NCBI RefSeq assembly: GCF_026151205.1
Contig: NC_087073.1
Location: forward strand, 4,983,001 to 5,043,000
DNA length: 60,000 nt
Source: Bolinopsis microptera
Taxonomy: Eukaryota; Ctenophora; Tentaculata; Lobata; Bolinopsidae
Reading direction: 5' to 3'
The notes below the pieces were generated by a model. It was not told the origin of the DNA. It worked only from the letters and a program-made list of their open reading frames with translations, and made no database searches. A program made the position numbers and the translations under genes. Below are positions 35,951-49,305 of this stretch, one piece after another (the stretch's first letter is position 1; each line of letters begins with the position of its first letter).

Positions 35951-38900
35951 TATGACATAAGTATTACTTGATCTTTTAAATCTAATTGCTGTCATAAAAT
36001 GTAAATTAGTACGACGATAAATATTCCAATATTAACAGTCTAAAATATGTAAACAATGTCAGCCCTGTATGCTCAGGAGAGTGTTACTACTTTTGATATC
36101 TCAGTATCTGTGAACCATGCAGAATTGTAGCCTTCTTAGTCCAAATGGTACGACGAAGAAAAATCTCGGTAATATTTAAGCTGAAACCATTCTATGAGTA
36201 GGCTACACAGAGGTGTAACAAAGGGCCCCTACCCGCTGATCTGTTATGCGGGGGGGGTCTATGTTCTAGAATTTCAGGCCTCTTTGTACGAGAAACGGTT
36301 CAATTTGACTGACTTTTTACTATGTAATATCACGCCCAACTTAGCGTTCGGTCGAAGCTGGAAAAAATTATTGGGTGGGTACCAAAAAACTGACTGGCCG
36401 GGGGGGGGGGGGCAAAAAAATACCTGACTTTTAAACAATATCTTAGGTCGCTCTTTTCTACATACTGTATATAAAGTATGAATTCTGTGTAAAAAAGTTA
36501 ATACAAAATATTTCATTCTTTACTTAAAAAGTTTCTTACCATTTTCAGTTAAGCTGGAACATTCTGTGAAAAATAGACTTTTTACCTGAATAATACCATA
36601 AAGTTCGCAGACTAGTTTATTATTCAATGCATATCTTCGCAATTCTGTTCTACTGAATCTAGTTTTCTAACAAACATTTACATTCCTAGATTTTTAATTT
36701 TATTACTATCTGGATATCAACAACAACCAACATAATGGTGACCAACTGACCACTGACCATAACCCTGATGATTGTTAAATAATTGAATTTGTGGAAACGG
36801 CGGTTGGTTATGAAAATAACACATAATTTGGTGCTTTCCATGAACTGTCTCTGGACACCCATAGGCTAAAACTGTTAACACAGTGCGAGGTGTGGTAGTC
36901 AGAAATATGATAATAAACGTGACAAATCTTTTGAGCGGTATATTATAATTACTTCAAATTTAGCACAGAGAGCAGGAACAAAACCTCGGGGTCTTGGGAT
37001 GGTCAGAGTAATTGTGATTTAATTGAATCTCACAGTAAAGAATGAACGTATTTAGGCCCCTGAGGTGTTGTTAAATTAGCAGCACTAGAATTATTATGAT
37101 ATTGAGACTAGGAGCCCTCTAAAGTCAACTACTCTAGAAATGAGCAGGTATGGGGGCTGCCAAGCCTGAGGGAGAGGGAATGGAGCTGCACTCAGCACTG
37201 CAGTCCTGATTCCATTACAAGTGCACAGGACCTGCCCCCAGGCCCATTGGAAATCAAATTTCATGACATTAAAATTAGTTGTTTGTATCTGGGCTACCTG
37301 GTGTTCGGTAAGTCTCATGAGTCCGATCTCCCGCTGGCGGGCGGACCTTTTGCTGACTGCTCTAAACCCAACTAATCAACCACTTGTCCCGATCTCACAG
37401 CCGAGCCGCCTCTTTTGCTAAAATAACAAACGTGTCCCCCTTTCACAGCACATATCCTTGATTGGATGAACGGTTTCGGTAAAATCAAAGCCACGGCTGA
37501 TACAACTCTCCCAAGTAAACATGGTTAAATTAGTATGATGAATTAAAATGTCCTTTTCTCAAGTAGGTAGCCGGTAGCTAAATCTCATTTGTGGCGGGGC
37601 CGATCCCCGGAATACCCAGCACAATAACTTTAGGGCATCATGGAGAGCAGCCTGCCCTGCATCATTACTCCCAGCAACTCGTAATTGATGAAATTGAAGT
37701 TAGGTCACTACCCAAATTTCTATTCATGCTAAACGTTTAGAGGGAGAGCTGGTGAGTGAGAGAGAGCGGGAGGAGGAGGAGTTTGAAACAGAGTGAGTGA
37801 GAGCTGAGTAGGCATCAGGCAATTAGTGAGCATCCTCCCCACTCGGCTAGCACCTCAGTCGCCCCTGAGGGAGCTGTCAGAACCATTAGGAGTAGAACTC
37901 TCCCACAGGGCTAGAATCCATGAATACACATTCTGAGTGAGTGAACAGTCAACCAGGTGAGAGGAGGAAGTGCTACAGAGTATCCAGCCCTGACAAACAA
38001 TAGATCAGTAATCATTACCATGGAAACGTGCCCAGTAATTGTTTGAGAGCACTTGTTCTGGAGCCGTATCGTGGGATCTGGGGCCACCTGACAGGAGCCA
38101 ACTCCCACAGTTCCCGACCTGCCCCCACTACCTGACCACCGGACTGATTTTTAGCCGTACGTCCCCCCCCCCCCCCCCCCCCGCGTCCTCCTCCTTCTTA
38201 CGTATCTCTCTTCTGACAACAGGTCTCCTCTCCTTTTTCTTCGTCACCTTTTAATCCTATTTTTCCAGTTCACACACATACACTTTCTCAACACCTTGAT
38301 TCTCCTCCTTCAATTCTGCTTCCCAAAATTTCCCCATCTTTTTAATTCTAGCGGGACGCTCTTCTCTTCTCTACCGCCAACTAACTTTAAGGAAAACTAA
38401 ACTTGGTTACTTGGCACACGAAACCGAATAAGATTTTAAAACAGCACTTGTACCTATCAATGGTGGTTGAGTTTATTCTTGAAATCATCTCACAATCAGA
38501 TTTCCTTCGAGACTAATCTCAGAACGAAATGTTCACAACTTGTTGAATATTCCGTAGGTCGCGACGTCTGGCAAGAGAAAGATGAGTACCCCAAACTGTG
38601 ATGTGAGTACGGGTTGAAGAGAGGTGTAGTGAATGTTCAGAGAAAAAATAATGGGTCAGACGAGTGATTCAGTGGTGCTGACTGGCACCTTTAACAAAAT
38701 ATGTGTAGTGTGTACCACTGGCTCGTGTAGAGTTGGCCACATTTTATTTATACTTTTATAATGTACTTTCAAGGAAAAAAGTAAAGCAGGTTAGCGAGGC
38801 GGTATTGCTTGTTAGACTTAGAGCCACCCATATTTACTCTCATCATCACCAAAAACTTTAAACTTCGATCTGACATTAAGAAACAGTCAATAATTACTAA

Positions 38901-39404
38901 ATTCACCAGTCTGCCTCAATATTACCGTAGCAACTACCAAGTGGCAAAGTCTGATAAAAATCACATTTATTCAGAAAAAGGAAACTCTATTACTCTAAGA
39001 GTTTCAGCCATCAAGGAGCCCAATTTTGAAAATTTGTCGCCGGAATTGACGCCTTATTTACAGACCACCCCCACTGCCTCTTGCACAAACCACTCTCTGA
39101 TCAAAGACACCTCGCCCACAGACCAGTCACTACATCTTCGGCGATTATACTCGAATTAAACGGGGATGGAAATAAACAGTAGATAAATTTCAAGATAACG
39201 CACTGATAGTTTCAGTGTTTCACGGAATTCTCTTATCAGCAAATTATCATAGGGTCTGACTTCCTAGATTTGAGAGATAAACCCAGCTTATTTTCGCTAG
39301 ATTTATTTGTAGGCATATACTCATTTTTAAATTTAGGTTTTGGCAACTGTTACAACTTTCTCTGTTCACTGCTCAGATTTCTATTTGTGCTCCGATTCGT
39401 AAAG
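35951..39404. other. intergenic, no supported gene
   Basis: G and C homopolymers at about 36400-36412 and 38163-38182 (20 C). An open frame at 38809-39159 after an acceptor-like TTAGACTTAG ends in TAA, with AATAAA close behind (about 39171). It could be a terminal exon, but no partner was found. Confidence 0.35.
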
Positions 39405-39414
39405 ATGACCAAAG
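39405..39414 (+). CDS. possible distal first coding exon of the C2H2 gene
   Basis: ATGACCAAAG is followed by the strong donor GTGAGT in phase 1. This fits the exon at 43165 and would give MTKEKRFLC. It competes with the proximal first exon at 42384. Confidence 0.3.
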
Positions 39415-40399
39415 GTGAGTTAGCCTTACATTTTCGGCTTGACTTCCAAATATAAAACAAGGCTATCAGGTTATAAGGAAAACTGTTCGAGTAAGCTTTC
39501 ATTTTTTGCTAATACATTTTCATACCCACAACCACTTTACTAGTACCGAAAGGTCAGAAAAATTGGTCTTTAAATATTTAAGGAGGAAGTTTATAGTCAG
39601 TAGGTACTTTGTTCAGGCGCAAATAGCGCCTCACCTAATTTAGAATGACTCTGCCAATTTTAATTTTAATCCAATCCTATGATCAAATTACGGGCAAATT
39701 AAATTAAGGCTCGAACCTGAACACGATATTCCAGACGAACATCGACAATCGACTTTCGTCTACACTTTTACAGCATTAGTCCTGAAAAGATATTATTATA
39801 GAGAGAAATTACATAGGAATAAAATCTGTTTCGGACATAAAACAGGGTGGCCCGAAAGTCATTGTGCACTTGCGTAGTCCTTGGCTCGAGAACAAATTCA
39901 ATTGAACTATCCAAATGCCATATTCCCAAGTTACCTCCCACTCCTTTTGCTGATGTAATTCTGGGTTTCAGCCCATACCACTGTAATCTTGCGTGATACA
40001 ATCGTTTAGGGAGAAAAAGCACAATAGCGTCAGTCGAATCGAGCGTTTCTGAAAACAAAGAACTTGTGAGAATTCTGATATCGACCTTCACAGAAACTGA
40101 AAGAATTCCAACAATTTTCTTTGGCTTATTTTCATGATACAATCGGAAGTGAAATATGGGTAGGTGCTGCTTTTCATTGTAATACATTGCTAAGGAACTA
40201 GTGGTCAGACTTTAGCTGAAGTGCCTTAGTTTGGTTCGTTAGTTAGCGACAGACTGCCGAGTTAAGGCACTTTGTGTCTGCACAAAGACCGACACACAAC
40301 CGTCTTCACGTCAACGGAAATTATTACTCCCACTATGTCCACAAATTACGGCACTTCTTCGGAAAATGAACTTAGAATTAATAGCTTTCCCCTGGAAAG

Positions 40400-42200
40400 C
40401 TGGGGCCCAAAAACCGTGCCTTTTAGGGGTTTACTGCTGTAATCTTTTTATTTAAAAAACCCTCTGAAATTTTGCCCTTTCGTGCCCTTTTGGGGAAATT
40501 TATTTTTAGGTGAAGTTTTTGCAGGAAAATTCGAAATTTTTTCCGAAAAACGGTTTTTTCGAAAAAACTGGCTAATGAACAAAACACCATCCATATGAAC
40601 ATCTATTGCGAGGGAGAGAAACACTAAACAGAAAAAATCGGAATGAGAGCGCAGTTTGAGGAGCGGGGTGAACGAGAGGACCAATACGAGCCGCTTTTGG
40701 GAAAGAGTACACCCTATCACGCATTTCGAAAGCAGCAGTATCGAGTAGACATTGCGTACTTCTCACGTGAGCGCCTTTCCCCAACCCCTTTAATTCCCCA
40801 AACTCCCTTTCCCTCTTTGGACAGCATTCCAGTGTCCCTTTTTACCTGAAAGTTACAACTGACAAACGTTTAACGACCACGGGCGCCCAGTCCTACTCCC
40901 CCGTGACATCTTTAAAACTTTTTTTGGGGAAAACCGGGGCCCACCCTGACTTTATTTTCTTACTTGAACATTTTAAGATCGTTTCTTGTCGACTTTTGCC
41001 CTTAAAAATTTGTAAACATCCCGGAAACAAAAGGGTATACGACACTTTTTGAAATGAACATTTTCCCCTAAAAAATCCAAAGGAAAAGGTACACATCTCT
41101 ACTTTAAATTTTTTAAAAGTTATTTCACAATGCACCAACACACATCAATATCAATACAGCTATATTTTACTGCAGTACCCGCATGATTCAGCGAGGCTTT
41201 TACTGTACCGATTTCAAAATAAAACCTTATTTTTTGTACAAACTTCAGCCTTATGCAAAGTGACAAAAAATGAATAAGCTAAATACAAATTATTTAATCG
41301 TATGCCTGCAGCAAGGCAACAACTACAACTTCAACTTAATCTTTGCGATCATACGTGCATCAGCAAATATTTTCTTCTTTGATCCAATATTTTTTATCAG
41401 GCCTTGCAACATTTTGCTTCAGCTAATAGTAACTTCACATCCTTCCTAATTCCCAACCTTATTTGTAATTTTAATCCCCAATATCTGCTTTAAAAAAGCT
41501 AACGCCTGCAAATTTTCAAATACAATTTTCTCTAAACAATCTTTCCAATCCTAGAAATGTGTCAGAAAAATATGTTTATACAGATCCATGTTAAGTTTGA
41601 ATGCAGAAGTCTTCTAAACTTCCAATTTTATTTATAACGGCTATCATCTGAATTTTCCAGCTCAACCTATCATAGGAATAAATTCTACAAATAATCTCCT
41701 AAACACAGCAGCAATTTTAAAGCAAGTAAATAATAATTTTTAAAATTTCAAATTGTGGAAACCTCGTTTTTTCGGGCCAAAAAATTTTTCAGGGTTTTTT
41801 AAAAGGTTTCTCATCTCAAAAAATTTTTCCCTCCCCTTTTTAATTTAAAATTTCCCAAATCAGAATCCCTGAAAATAAATTCAATTTTCCTTTGTTTTTT
41901 AAAAACTTTAAAAATGATATGCGAACCATAACACGGCGGTTTTAAAAAAATTTTGAAACCCTTTCTTTGAGCCCAAAAATTTAAATATTTCATACTAAAA
42001 AAATTTTTTCCAAGGGTTTTTTAAATGAATCAAAAAATTTTTTGGAAAGGGAAATTGGCCCAAAAAAAGGAAACCTTTTGGGACCCTGCGCCCTTTTGCC
42101 AATTCTATATTAAAATTCGAGTACATTTTAAACTGTTCAATACTGATTTTTTAAAAATTCATATTTCCTGGCTTATTTTTTAAATATATTTAACCCCATT
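40400..42200. other. odd homopolymer-rich stretch, possible low-quality sequence
   Basis: About 40430-41110 and 41750-42120 are unusually full of runs such as TTTTTT, AAAAAA, CCCC and GGGG in close alternation, unlike the flanks. This resembles poor base calling. No gene is supported. Confidence 0.4.
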
Positions 42201-42383
42201 TTAAAACTTAGGCCTGAAAAATTTAGTCACGATCGAGGACAAAAACTGTGGAGGGAACAGTGGCAGTGAATAAAATAGCGCCCTTAGGCTAGCGAATAGG
42301 TATTCCCGCCATTGACCATCATGCGCTAGTTTGCTCAATTTTCTCCACCTTTGTTTAAAACGCTTCGATCTCTCGTGTATGCT

Positions 42384-45300
42384 ATGATTTTAGGTGAGTT
42401 TTGTTGATTTCTGCTGGGCCGTCCCACTCGAATGTTTCACGGTAAATTCTGCAACTGCAAGGCAGGAAAATGGGCCCAAATCGCTTGTCGTTTGAAAATA
42501 GGCAAATTTGTCTGTCTTCTGGCCATAATCAAATTTAAAATTGTTGACCCAATATAAGCCATCTTTCCCAATTAAAAGAAAAATTATGCCAGTTGGGAAT
42601 ATGGGCCTTATTTGTTTGTAATTCGACAATTAGCAATTTTACCGGGTTTTTGTAGACATGATATTTTCAATTGTTTCGATATTAGCTAAATTTTTGGCGG
42701 TCTTAGTGATACTGAGAGAATTTGAACTAGGAGCTTAATTCTAGGTGTTTCTAAAATTTTCCTTCAAGTTGCAGCGATAAATTTTTCGAATGTACGCAGA
42801 ATTTATTTGAAAGATAGTTGATTCATTATTTGTGCCACGAAATCTACAAAAATTAAGCCAGGAGTGTTGATAAGATCATAATTTGCCCAATTAAAATAAA
42901 TTTAAATATTATCAAAATTATTCAAAATTTTAACCTGATAGCAAATTATGATTCAACGTAATTTATAAAAAGAATGCAAAAAATATTTCCAGCCATAGGA
43001 TAAGATTTTTCATCCTCACACCTAGCTTTATGCACAATCCATCTCAATCACACATAAAATTGTGATATATTTCAGTTGCTTGATTTTTGTCTTCCTCGCT
43101 CCAGTCTGACATTTCCCCCAATTTTGACACCTAGTGACCGTATTATAATATTATCCTGTTTCAGAAAAACGTTTCCTGTGTAACGTGTGCTGCAAACAGT
43201 TCCAGCACAAAGGAAATCTAAACTCTCACATGAGGTCGCACACTGGGGAACGTCCTTACAGTTGCGATGTTTGCGAGAAAAGGTTCTCAACTTCTGGAAT
43301 ACTCAAAACACACATGAGGACACACACCGGGGAGAAACCTTATCTCTGCGATACTTGCGGCAAACGCTTCTCTCACATCGGCATTCTTAAGGTGAGATTT
43401 TGTCTTGTCACCGAGCATTTGTTATAGTTGATTTATTTTCTTATAATTTTTTTGATTTTTAGTCTAGTCGTTCGCCCTTTGTTTTTTGTTCTGCTCGAAT
43501 TTGCAATCTTTTTGCTTTGGTTTCCTCGAAATGAGTGTAGATTATTATTCGCTTCCCTGGACACTCTTACATATTGATATCTGCTCTCCCGAAAATAGTA
43601 GCAATTTGCTTTTGGATTTACTTGGCTTAAAATAGGCAAATTTATCAGATTGAATTTCCTACTTTGTTGATTTGCTTTGCTTGAAATTGGGAACATTATT
43701 TATTTACCATTTGATTCAGATATCTGCCATATCACCTTAAAACATGGCACAAATAATATCCTGGAGGGGGATTATTTAAAACATAAAAGTGATTCAAAAA
43801 GTTTGTTTAGCAGGAGCTTTCAAAATTCATTTGTAAATCGTCTTTAGCTGTATCGCCGTAATTATTCCTTGAATTTTCTCACGAAATTTTATTTTAAATT
43901 TCGGCAACGGCTTTGAATATACTGAATCACACATTTGGCTTAAATTTCATTTTCTGTTCTTTTTCGTTCATATCTTTTTTATTTACAGTTGCTGGAGGTA
44001 AATTTGTATTTACTCAGCATGATATTTATCAGCGTAGCCCTCAGAAGTTTTGACAATTTTTTTGTACGGCCCAGTTTGCTTATCCCTATTTTTCGTTCCG
44101 ATATTTTATTTTTAAATATTTTCTAACGTAGTGTTCATTTTCAGAATCACATGCTGACACACTCTGGTGAGCGACCACACAGATGCCCGATACCAGACTG
44201 CGGTAAAGACTACAGCCGGGCTGCTAACCTCAAAATCCACATGAGATCACACACAGGTCAGTTTTTAGCCTAGCCTCCCTAATTTTAGCGTCAAAATTTC
44301 TCGGTGACGACTCCTCGCACGCCATGTGCTGAAAATATGAACTTTGTTGCGATTTTGCGGAGGAGTTTACGCGGGAACCCTTAGGGCGAGTCGTTTGTAC
44401 TCAGGGTCAATTCTTCGCTCATTAAGAAGTCTCTAAATAACTGCTCCGGGGTTGAGCGGTCATTGCATCCACGAATAGTAATTCTATTAGGTCAGCACAT
44501 CAGTTCAACCTGCTCTGTTCCTTTCAACGCGCCAAAACTCGCACATTTTATTTACCAAATATTTTTTCAGGTGAACGTCCATTCCGATGTGAATACCCGA
44601 AGTGTGACTGGACTTTCGTATCGAATGCTGATCTGAAAGTGCACATGAGAACACATTCAGGAGCTAAATCCTTCACCTGTAACGTGGAGAACTGCAAGAA
44701 AGAGTTCCTTTACAACCAGGACCTCAAAAACCATATCCTCTCGCACAAAGAAATCAATATGTAAGTATTGCGCACTGATTTATTGCGCCTCGCAACCTAG
44801 TCACGTACGGTTTTATTTTCCGTTTTTGTAAAGATAGTTTATATATTTTTAAAACAGTGTTTATTTGATCATTTTCAATCAATTCATTATTAAACAAGCG
44901 CCGATTTGTCATAATATCCCGACTAAACAGCCATTATCTTCAGGTCTATAACCGATGACTGCAACTTCCCAAGACCCCCAGATTATCAAAACTATACCCG
45001 AAAGAGCTGCCAACTACGACTGGATTTCGCTTGAAAGTAAGTTCTAAAACTAAACTAGTCCATTGAAACTCAGTAATTTAATAATATGCCCAATTTTCAA
45101 CAGAAAGAAAAGAACCCCATTGTTCTATGTAAGACTTTCGTAAATCTTAATATTGTAAAAGAAATGTACGTTCTGATCCGATTTCTAACCAATCACTATC
45201 TTCAGGTGAATTCAAGAAGATTGAATCCTTTGGAGACTGTCAGAAATCCCACTCTGGACTAAAACCCTACTCCTGTTCGATCTGCTCTCACAGCTTCTCG

Positions 45301-46218
45301 ACACTGTCGAAACTGAAGCAGCACATTAAAGAGCACGACACAGTGAGCGAAACCCGACCTTACAAATGCACTGACTGCTCCAGAAAGTTCTCTCAGCCCC
45401 GCAACATTCACAGACACATGGTGCTGTCTCACGGCAAGCCGGAGACTACTGGACCCTTCACTTTAGCTCTGATGTCACCGGAGAGGATACCCTTCACTGA
45501 CAAGAACTGTCAAGGAGAGCGAGGCAGGAAGCGACCACTGGAAGAGCTCCATAAGTCTGCCTTCACCCCGGTCGCCAAGTCTCCCAATACTTCTCCTGAC
45601 GGAAAGCTGACCCCACCCGCCAAGGTGTGTCGTAATGGTAACCCCACCAAACTGTTCATCACCAACGTGAAGAGTCTGCGAGAGGAGAACCCGTTCCCAG
45701 ACATCACACCACTTGACTCACCGGACTCCGGAAAACTAAAGATAAAAGAAGAGAAGAAGTCGCCCCGTCACCACCCCTACACCAAACCTTCTCCAACGAA
45801 GACCAGTTCTAGACAACCCCCTAGACTGGCTCCTAAACCTCCGCAATACGCCATAGTGCAGGCTGTAAACCTCCCTACTCTACACGCCTTCAATGTCAAG
45901 ATAGAGAGACAAACCAGCTCTCCTCCAGCAGCAGTAACCAGCGCCCCACATGTAGCAGTCCCAAAGTCTCGACCAGTAACCAGCTCACACACAGCAGTCT
46001 CCACTGCCCAACCCTCTCCTCCAGCCAGGATTCACACTCCGGAGACCCTGCATTCGATCACAATGGTGGATCAGATCAGGTACGCCGCTGTGATGACGTC
46101 ATTCGACCACTTAGTGCAAGGGTATCTAGCTCACAGGACCTACCAGTCTCTAAAGTGCTTCTACAAGTGCCTGACGACTGCTAAACAGTCCGTGGAGTTA
46201 GGGACAATGCCATGGTGA
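42384..46218 (+). CDS. C2H2 zinc-finger transcription factor, eight fingers, with a frame break in exon 5
   Basis: Exons are 42384-42393 (ATG ATT TTA G, GTGAGT donor, in-frame stop upstream), 43165-43391, 44145-44256, 44571-44760, 44944-45036 and 45206-46218. Fingers in order: [54 protein letters not shown], then after a spacer CSICSHSF and CTDCSRKF. Fingers 1-6 are joined by TGER/TGEK-type linkers (SGAKS before finger 6), and fingers 4-6 have the four-residue Cys-Cys spacing. The remaining 260 or so residues are Pro/Ser/Lys-rich and probably disordered, ending in a helical piece ([17 protein letters not shown]). It is expected to bind DNA in the nucleus. Exon 5 read on from exon 4 hits TGA at 45032; the frame needed for exon 6 is one base away, and the C5 run at 44975-44979 is the likely switch point. 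AATAAA lies near 46391 and 46804. Finger architecture recalls metal-response or ZXD-type factors, but that is a guess. Confidence 0.75.
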
Positions 46219-48125
46219 GTGCAACACATACCTGTACCACTTGCTACAGTGGTTACAACGACAATGTGATCAACAGCTGATGAGACGAGATGTGCTAGTC
46301 CTGCCCTGTCTGCAGCACAGGTTACTCAACACGAAGAAAGAAGATTGAAGAAAGAAGACACAATTTGAAGAAAAGAAGAGAAGAAAGTAAAGAATAAAGC
46401 TGATATGTTTATACGCAATTTACCACCGTTTTGTACCATGATATTTTATGAAAGAGCACATGTTTTGTACTCTGATATTACGTACTCGGGTTTATTGGAC
46501 ACTCATCATTTGTTTTATACATTTTTATTCGGGCGGATCGCTTCAAGAGCTATATTGTACATATTAATTATCATTTATTATACTCCTTTTTAATTTATCA
46601 ACAAAATATTCGAATTGTCTTTCTCTTGTTACAGACCCTGAACACTCCAAACTGTCTGAAGTAAAACGCCCAACTCAAATTCAAGTGTGATATAATAGAC
46701 CAAGCAAAAAGTTCCCCGCAAAATATGTCTTCATAATGAGCCCTTATCTGATAACGTGCCCTTATATCTTAATTCCTCTGCATTGTCTAACAAAATTTCT
46801 CCCAATAAAACCTTCATGTCAGTACAATCTTTACTGTTGCAAACAAACATTCTCCCACAATCACCCAGAAGACCAATGTCTCGAGAGTTTCTGATTTTGC
46901 CCTAAATTTAAGAAATAAGAAGGAATCCTCCAGTCTGACAACACTGCAGTGATGATGGATCGTCTAAATATTACGTAATATAATTGGCAGAGAGTTAGGA
47001 AATGCTTACACCATGAGTGTTATTTCTACATAAGATATGTGTAAAGTGGCTGAGGGAGTTTGAGTTTAATGTGGACAAATTCTGGCTTACGCAATGACAG
47101 ATTCATAATGCTCCTAAAACTGTGACAAAAATTGGACCAACCGTACCCAATATTGGAATAAACTATAAAAATAAGGAACCTACAAAACGGTCAAACTAAC
47201 TCCTTCTGATGCCCGTAACTTGCTACACCGCTGCCCAATTATAAATTTTATGGAGGTTACCCGATTTCCCAAAATTTACTCCTTTTTTGGTTCATCGTTC
47301 CTACTATCACGCTCTTTGTAAAATTGGACTAAATCGTCATCCATATGAGAAAGAAAGAACATCCTTAAAGATATCAGATAGTATCGTGTATGTTCCTCTT
47401 ACAGAACACTATTTACACTGAAAGAAGGTTCTGTCTTCTACCATCACGGACAAAAACTGATAGTTGTAATATTCCTTAAAAATTGGTTTGAATAACTCGT
47501 GCGTTCATAAAATCTACAACGCGCGCCATTTTATTTTCTCGTGCGCGCGGTGATATGTACTTTTATAATTTCGCGTTTTCCAAAAATGTCTGTAGAACGT
47601 GTAGCTTCAGAGGGTGTATTCTCGATCACTGCCCATGTCCGTAGTTTCGAACTGTCGTCTGTCGTGGTTAAAAGTAGATGAACTATGAAAGTTGGACCAT
47701 GTTACAACGTTACATAGTAAGTACTGGTCCTATACTTATTTCGTTTATAGAAATCAGCATCCGAAGACAGCTGACAGCTCCAACCAGAATGGGATGGAAT
47801 ATGGATAGTCAGGAGACTGCTTACTACTAAATCTAGATTTAAAGGCATTATTGAACAAAACTGTGTGGATTGCATCTGGGATCTGATTTTTCACATACTC
47901 CTGTTTAAATTGAACCCATTTAGAAGTGTGACGAAGAGTGAAGATTGTTACTGGCAACTTACCAGAAACACTTTATATGAGTCACCTTGTTCTTTGAAGG
48001 AATGTTCTAGAGATGATCTGCTCAACAAGGGGCTGCCCCGCCATGACTGTCCTGTTGTAATCCCTGGTTGGGTTATTAGCTGTTAGTTAGAACAAATTAC
48101 TTATACGGGTGTCTTTTACTTATTT
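46219..48125. other. 3' untranslated and intergenic sequence
   Basis: Purine-rich GAAGAAAGAAGA tract at about 46334-46390, then AATAAA signals. No further gene is supported. Confidence 0.4.
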
Positions 48126-48189
48126 TTAGTAATTCAAAGATTTCCCCCCCCCCCCCCCCCCCCCCCCTTAGTAATTCAAAGATTTCCCC
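48126..48189. repeat. 22-bp direct repeats flanking a run of 24 C
   Basis: 48126-48147 and 48168-48189 share TTAGTAATTCAAAGATTTCC and the following CC, with a C-run at 48144-48167 between them. This is a slippage or duplication scar. Confidence 0.7.
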
Positions 48190-48204
48190 TAAGTTGCTCA
48201 TATC

Positions 48205-49305
48205 AATAGGTGGTAAGAATGTAAGAACTACGAACTTAGTTAATCAACTAAAAAGTTTCTAATTCACTGACATAACATTAATGCGATGACGGACTCTATT
48301 TACGTATTTTACATACTTGTTGAATTCTGGGTTTTCACTTTGAATTACTCCTTGTATTTTGATTTGTGAATATCTTCGAGATAGAGAGCCGGGTGGCTCG
48401 CTAGTTGAGACTGGACCAGACTGGCTGATAACGTCTACAACTACAGTTTCTGTTCTGGTATTTATAACGGCAGGAGGGCAGGGCAATGCTAGATAGCTTA
48501 CATCCAATAGTCCAATAGAGTGACTGTTTAAAAATGCTTAAGTCTCAGAGCGACTCATAACGTCTCACAAGGGCTCATATCGGCTTACAAAGGCTTATAT
48601 CGTCTCAAAGTTAATACTTTGCTAAATTACAGTGAGCACGTGGTGTTGAGCAGCTGTTACCATGCTGCAATATACTACGTCCGGGTTTCCGAATATTCTA
48701 GAAGGTTATGGATATTCTATGAGTACGCTTATATAGCTTCACAACTCAACTTATACATTCGTAACAGTTGATTAACATAACATAAGTTTGTATTATGTAT
48801 ATTACATGTTGTTAAATGTTTATTTTGGTGTTGAATGAGAGCGAGGCTCTGTTCTCTTTTACTAATTGTTTTACTAGCTACAATCCGCTTTCAATTCATT
48901 AATTTCTTCAGTTTTTTTCCGTATATTACCACATCTTTAAGTTAATGATATTAAGTTTAATCTTATTAACTTAAGAAGATTTTTACAATTTTAGCGTAAC
49001 ATTGTCAAGCTATGTATTAGTTGCATTAGTGTAGTGATATTTCTTAATTGATTTACTTTTACGTAACTTAGCAAATGTATTCAAAGAATTTTCTTTAAGT
49101 TGTAGAATCCCGCACCAAAGTTTAGCCGTGATTCAACTTTTTAAACTATAAGCAAATTAACAAGGATCAAATTGATAGGCGGTAACAACTTAACAATGTA
49201 AGAACTATGAACTTAGTTAATCAATTCAATAGTTTCTAACTCCCTGACAGTTCATTATACTAATGTAATGACAGACTCTATTTACACATTTTACATATTC
49301 AACTC
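48205..49305 (+). repeat. pair of direct repeats of about 130 bp, 970 bp apart
   Basis: 48205-48330 and 49178-49305 share GTAAGAACTA, GAACTTAGTTAATCAA and GACTCTATTTAC in order, diverged by substitutions and small indels. They could be remnants of terminal repeats of an old element, or a plain duplication. Confidence 0.5.
48541..48610 (+). repeat. seven decamers in strict 10-bp register
   Basis: Consecutive 10-base blocks carry CT(C/T)A at the same place in each block, with other positions variable. A TATA-like TTATATAG lies near 48729, about 120 bases on. It resembles the array at 55961-56070 read on the other strand. Confidence 0.55.

Noticed and set aside
39843-39870. End of a second mariner-like element (CAGGGTGGCCCGAAAG)
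   Set aside because: No matching inverted end was found within the window.
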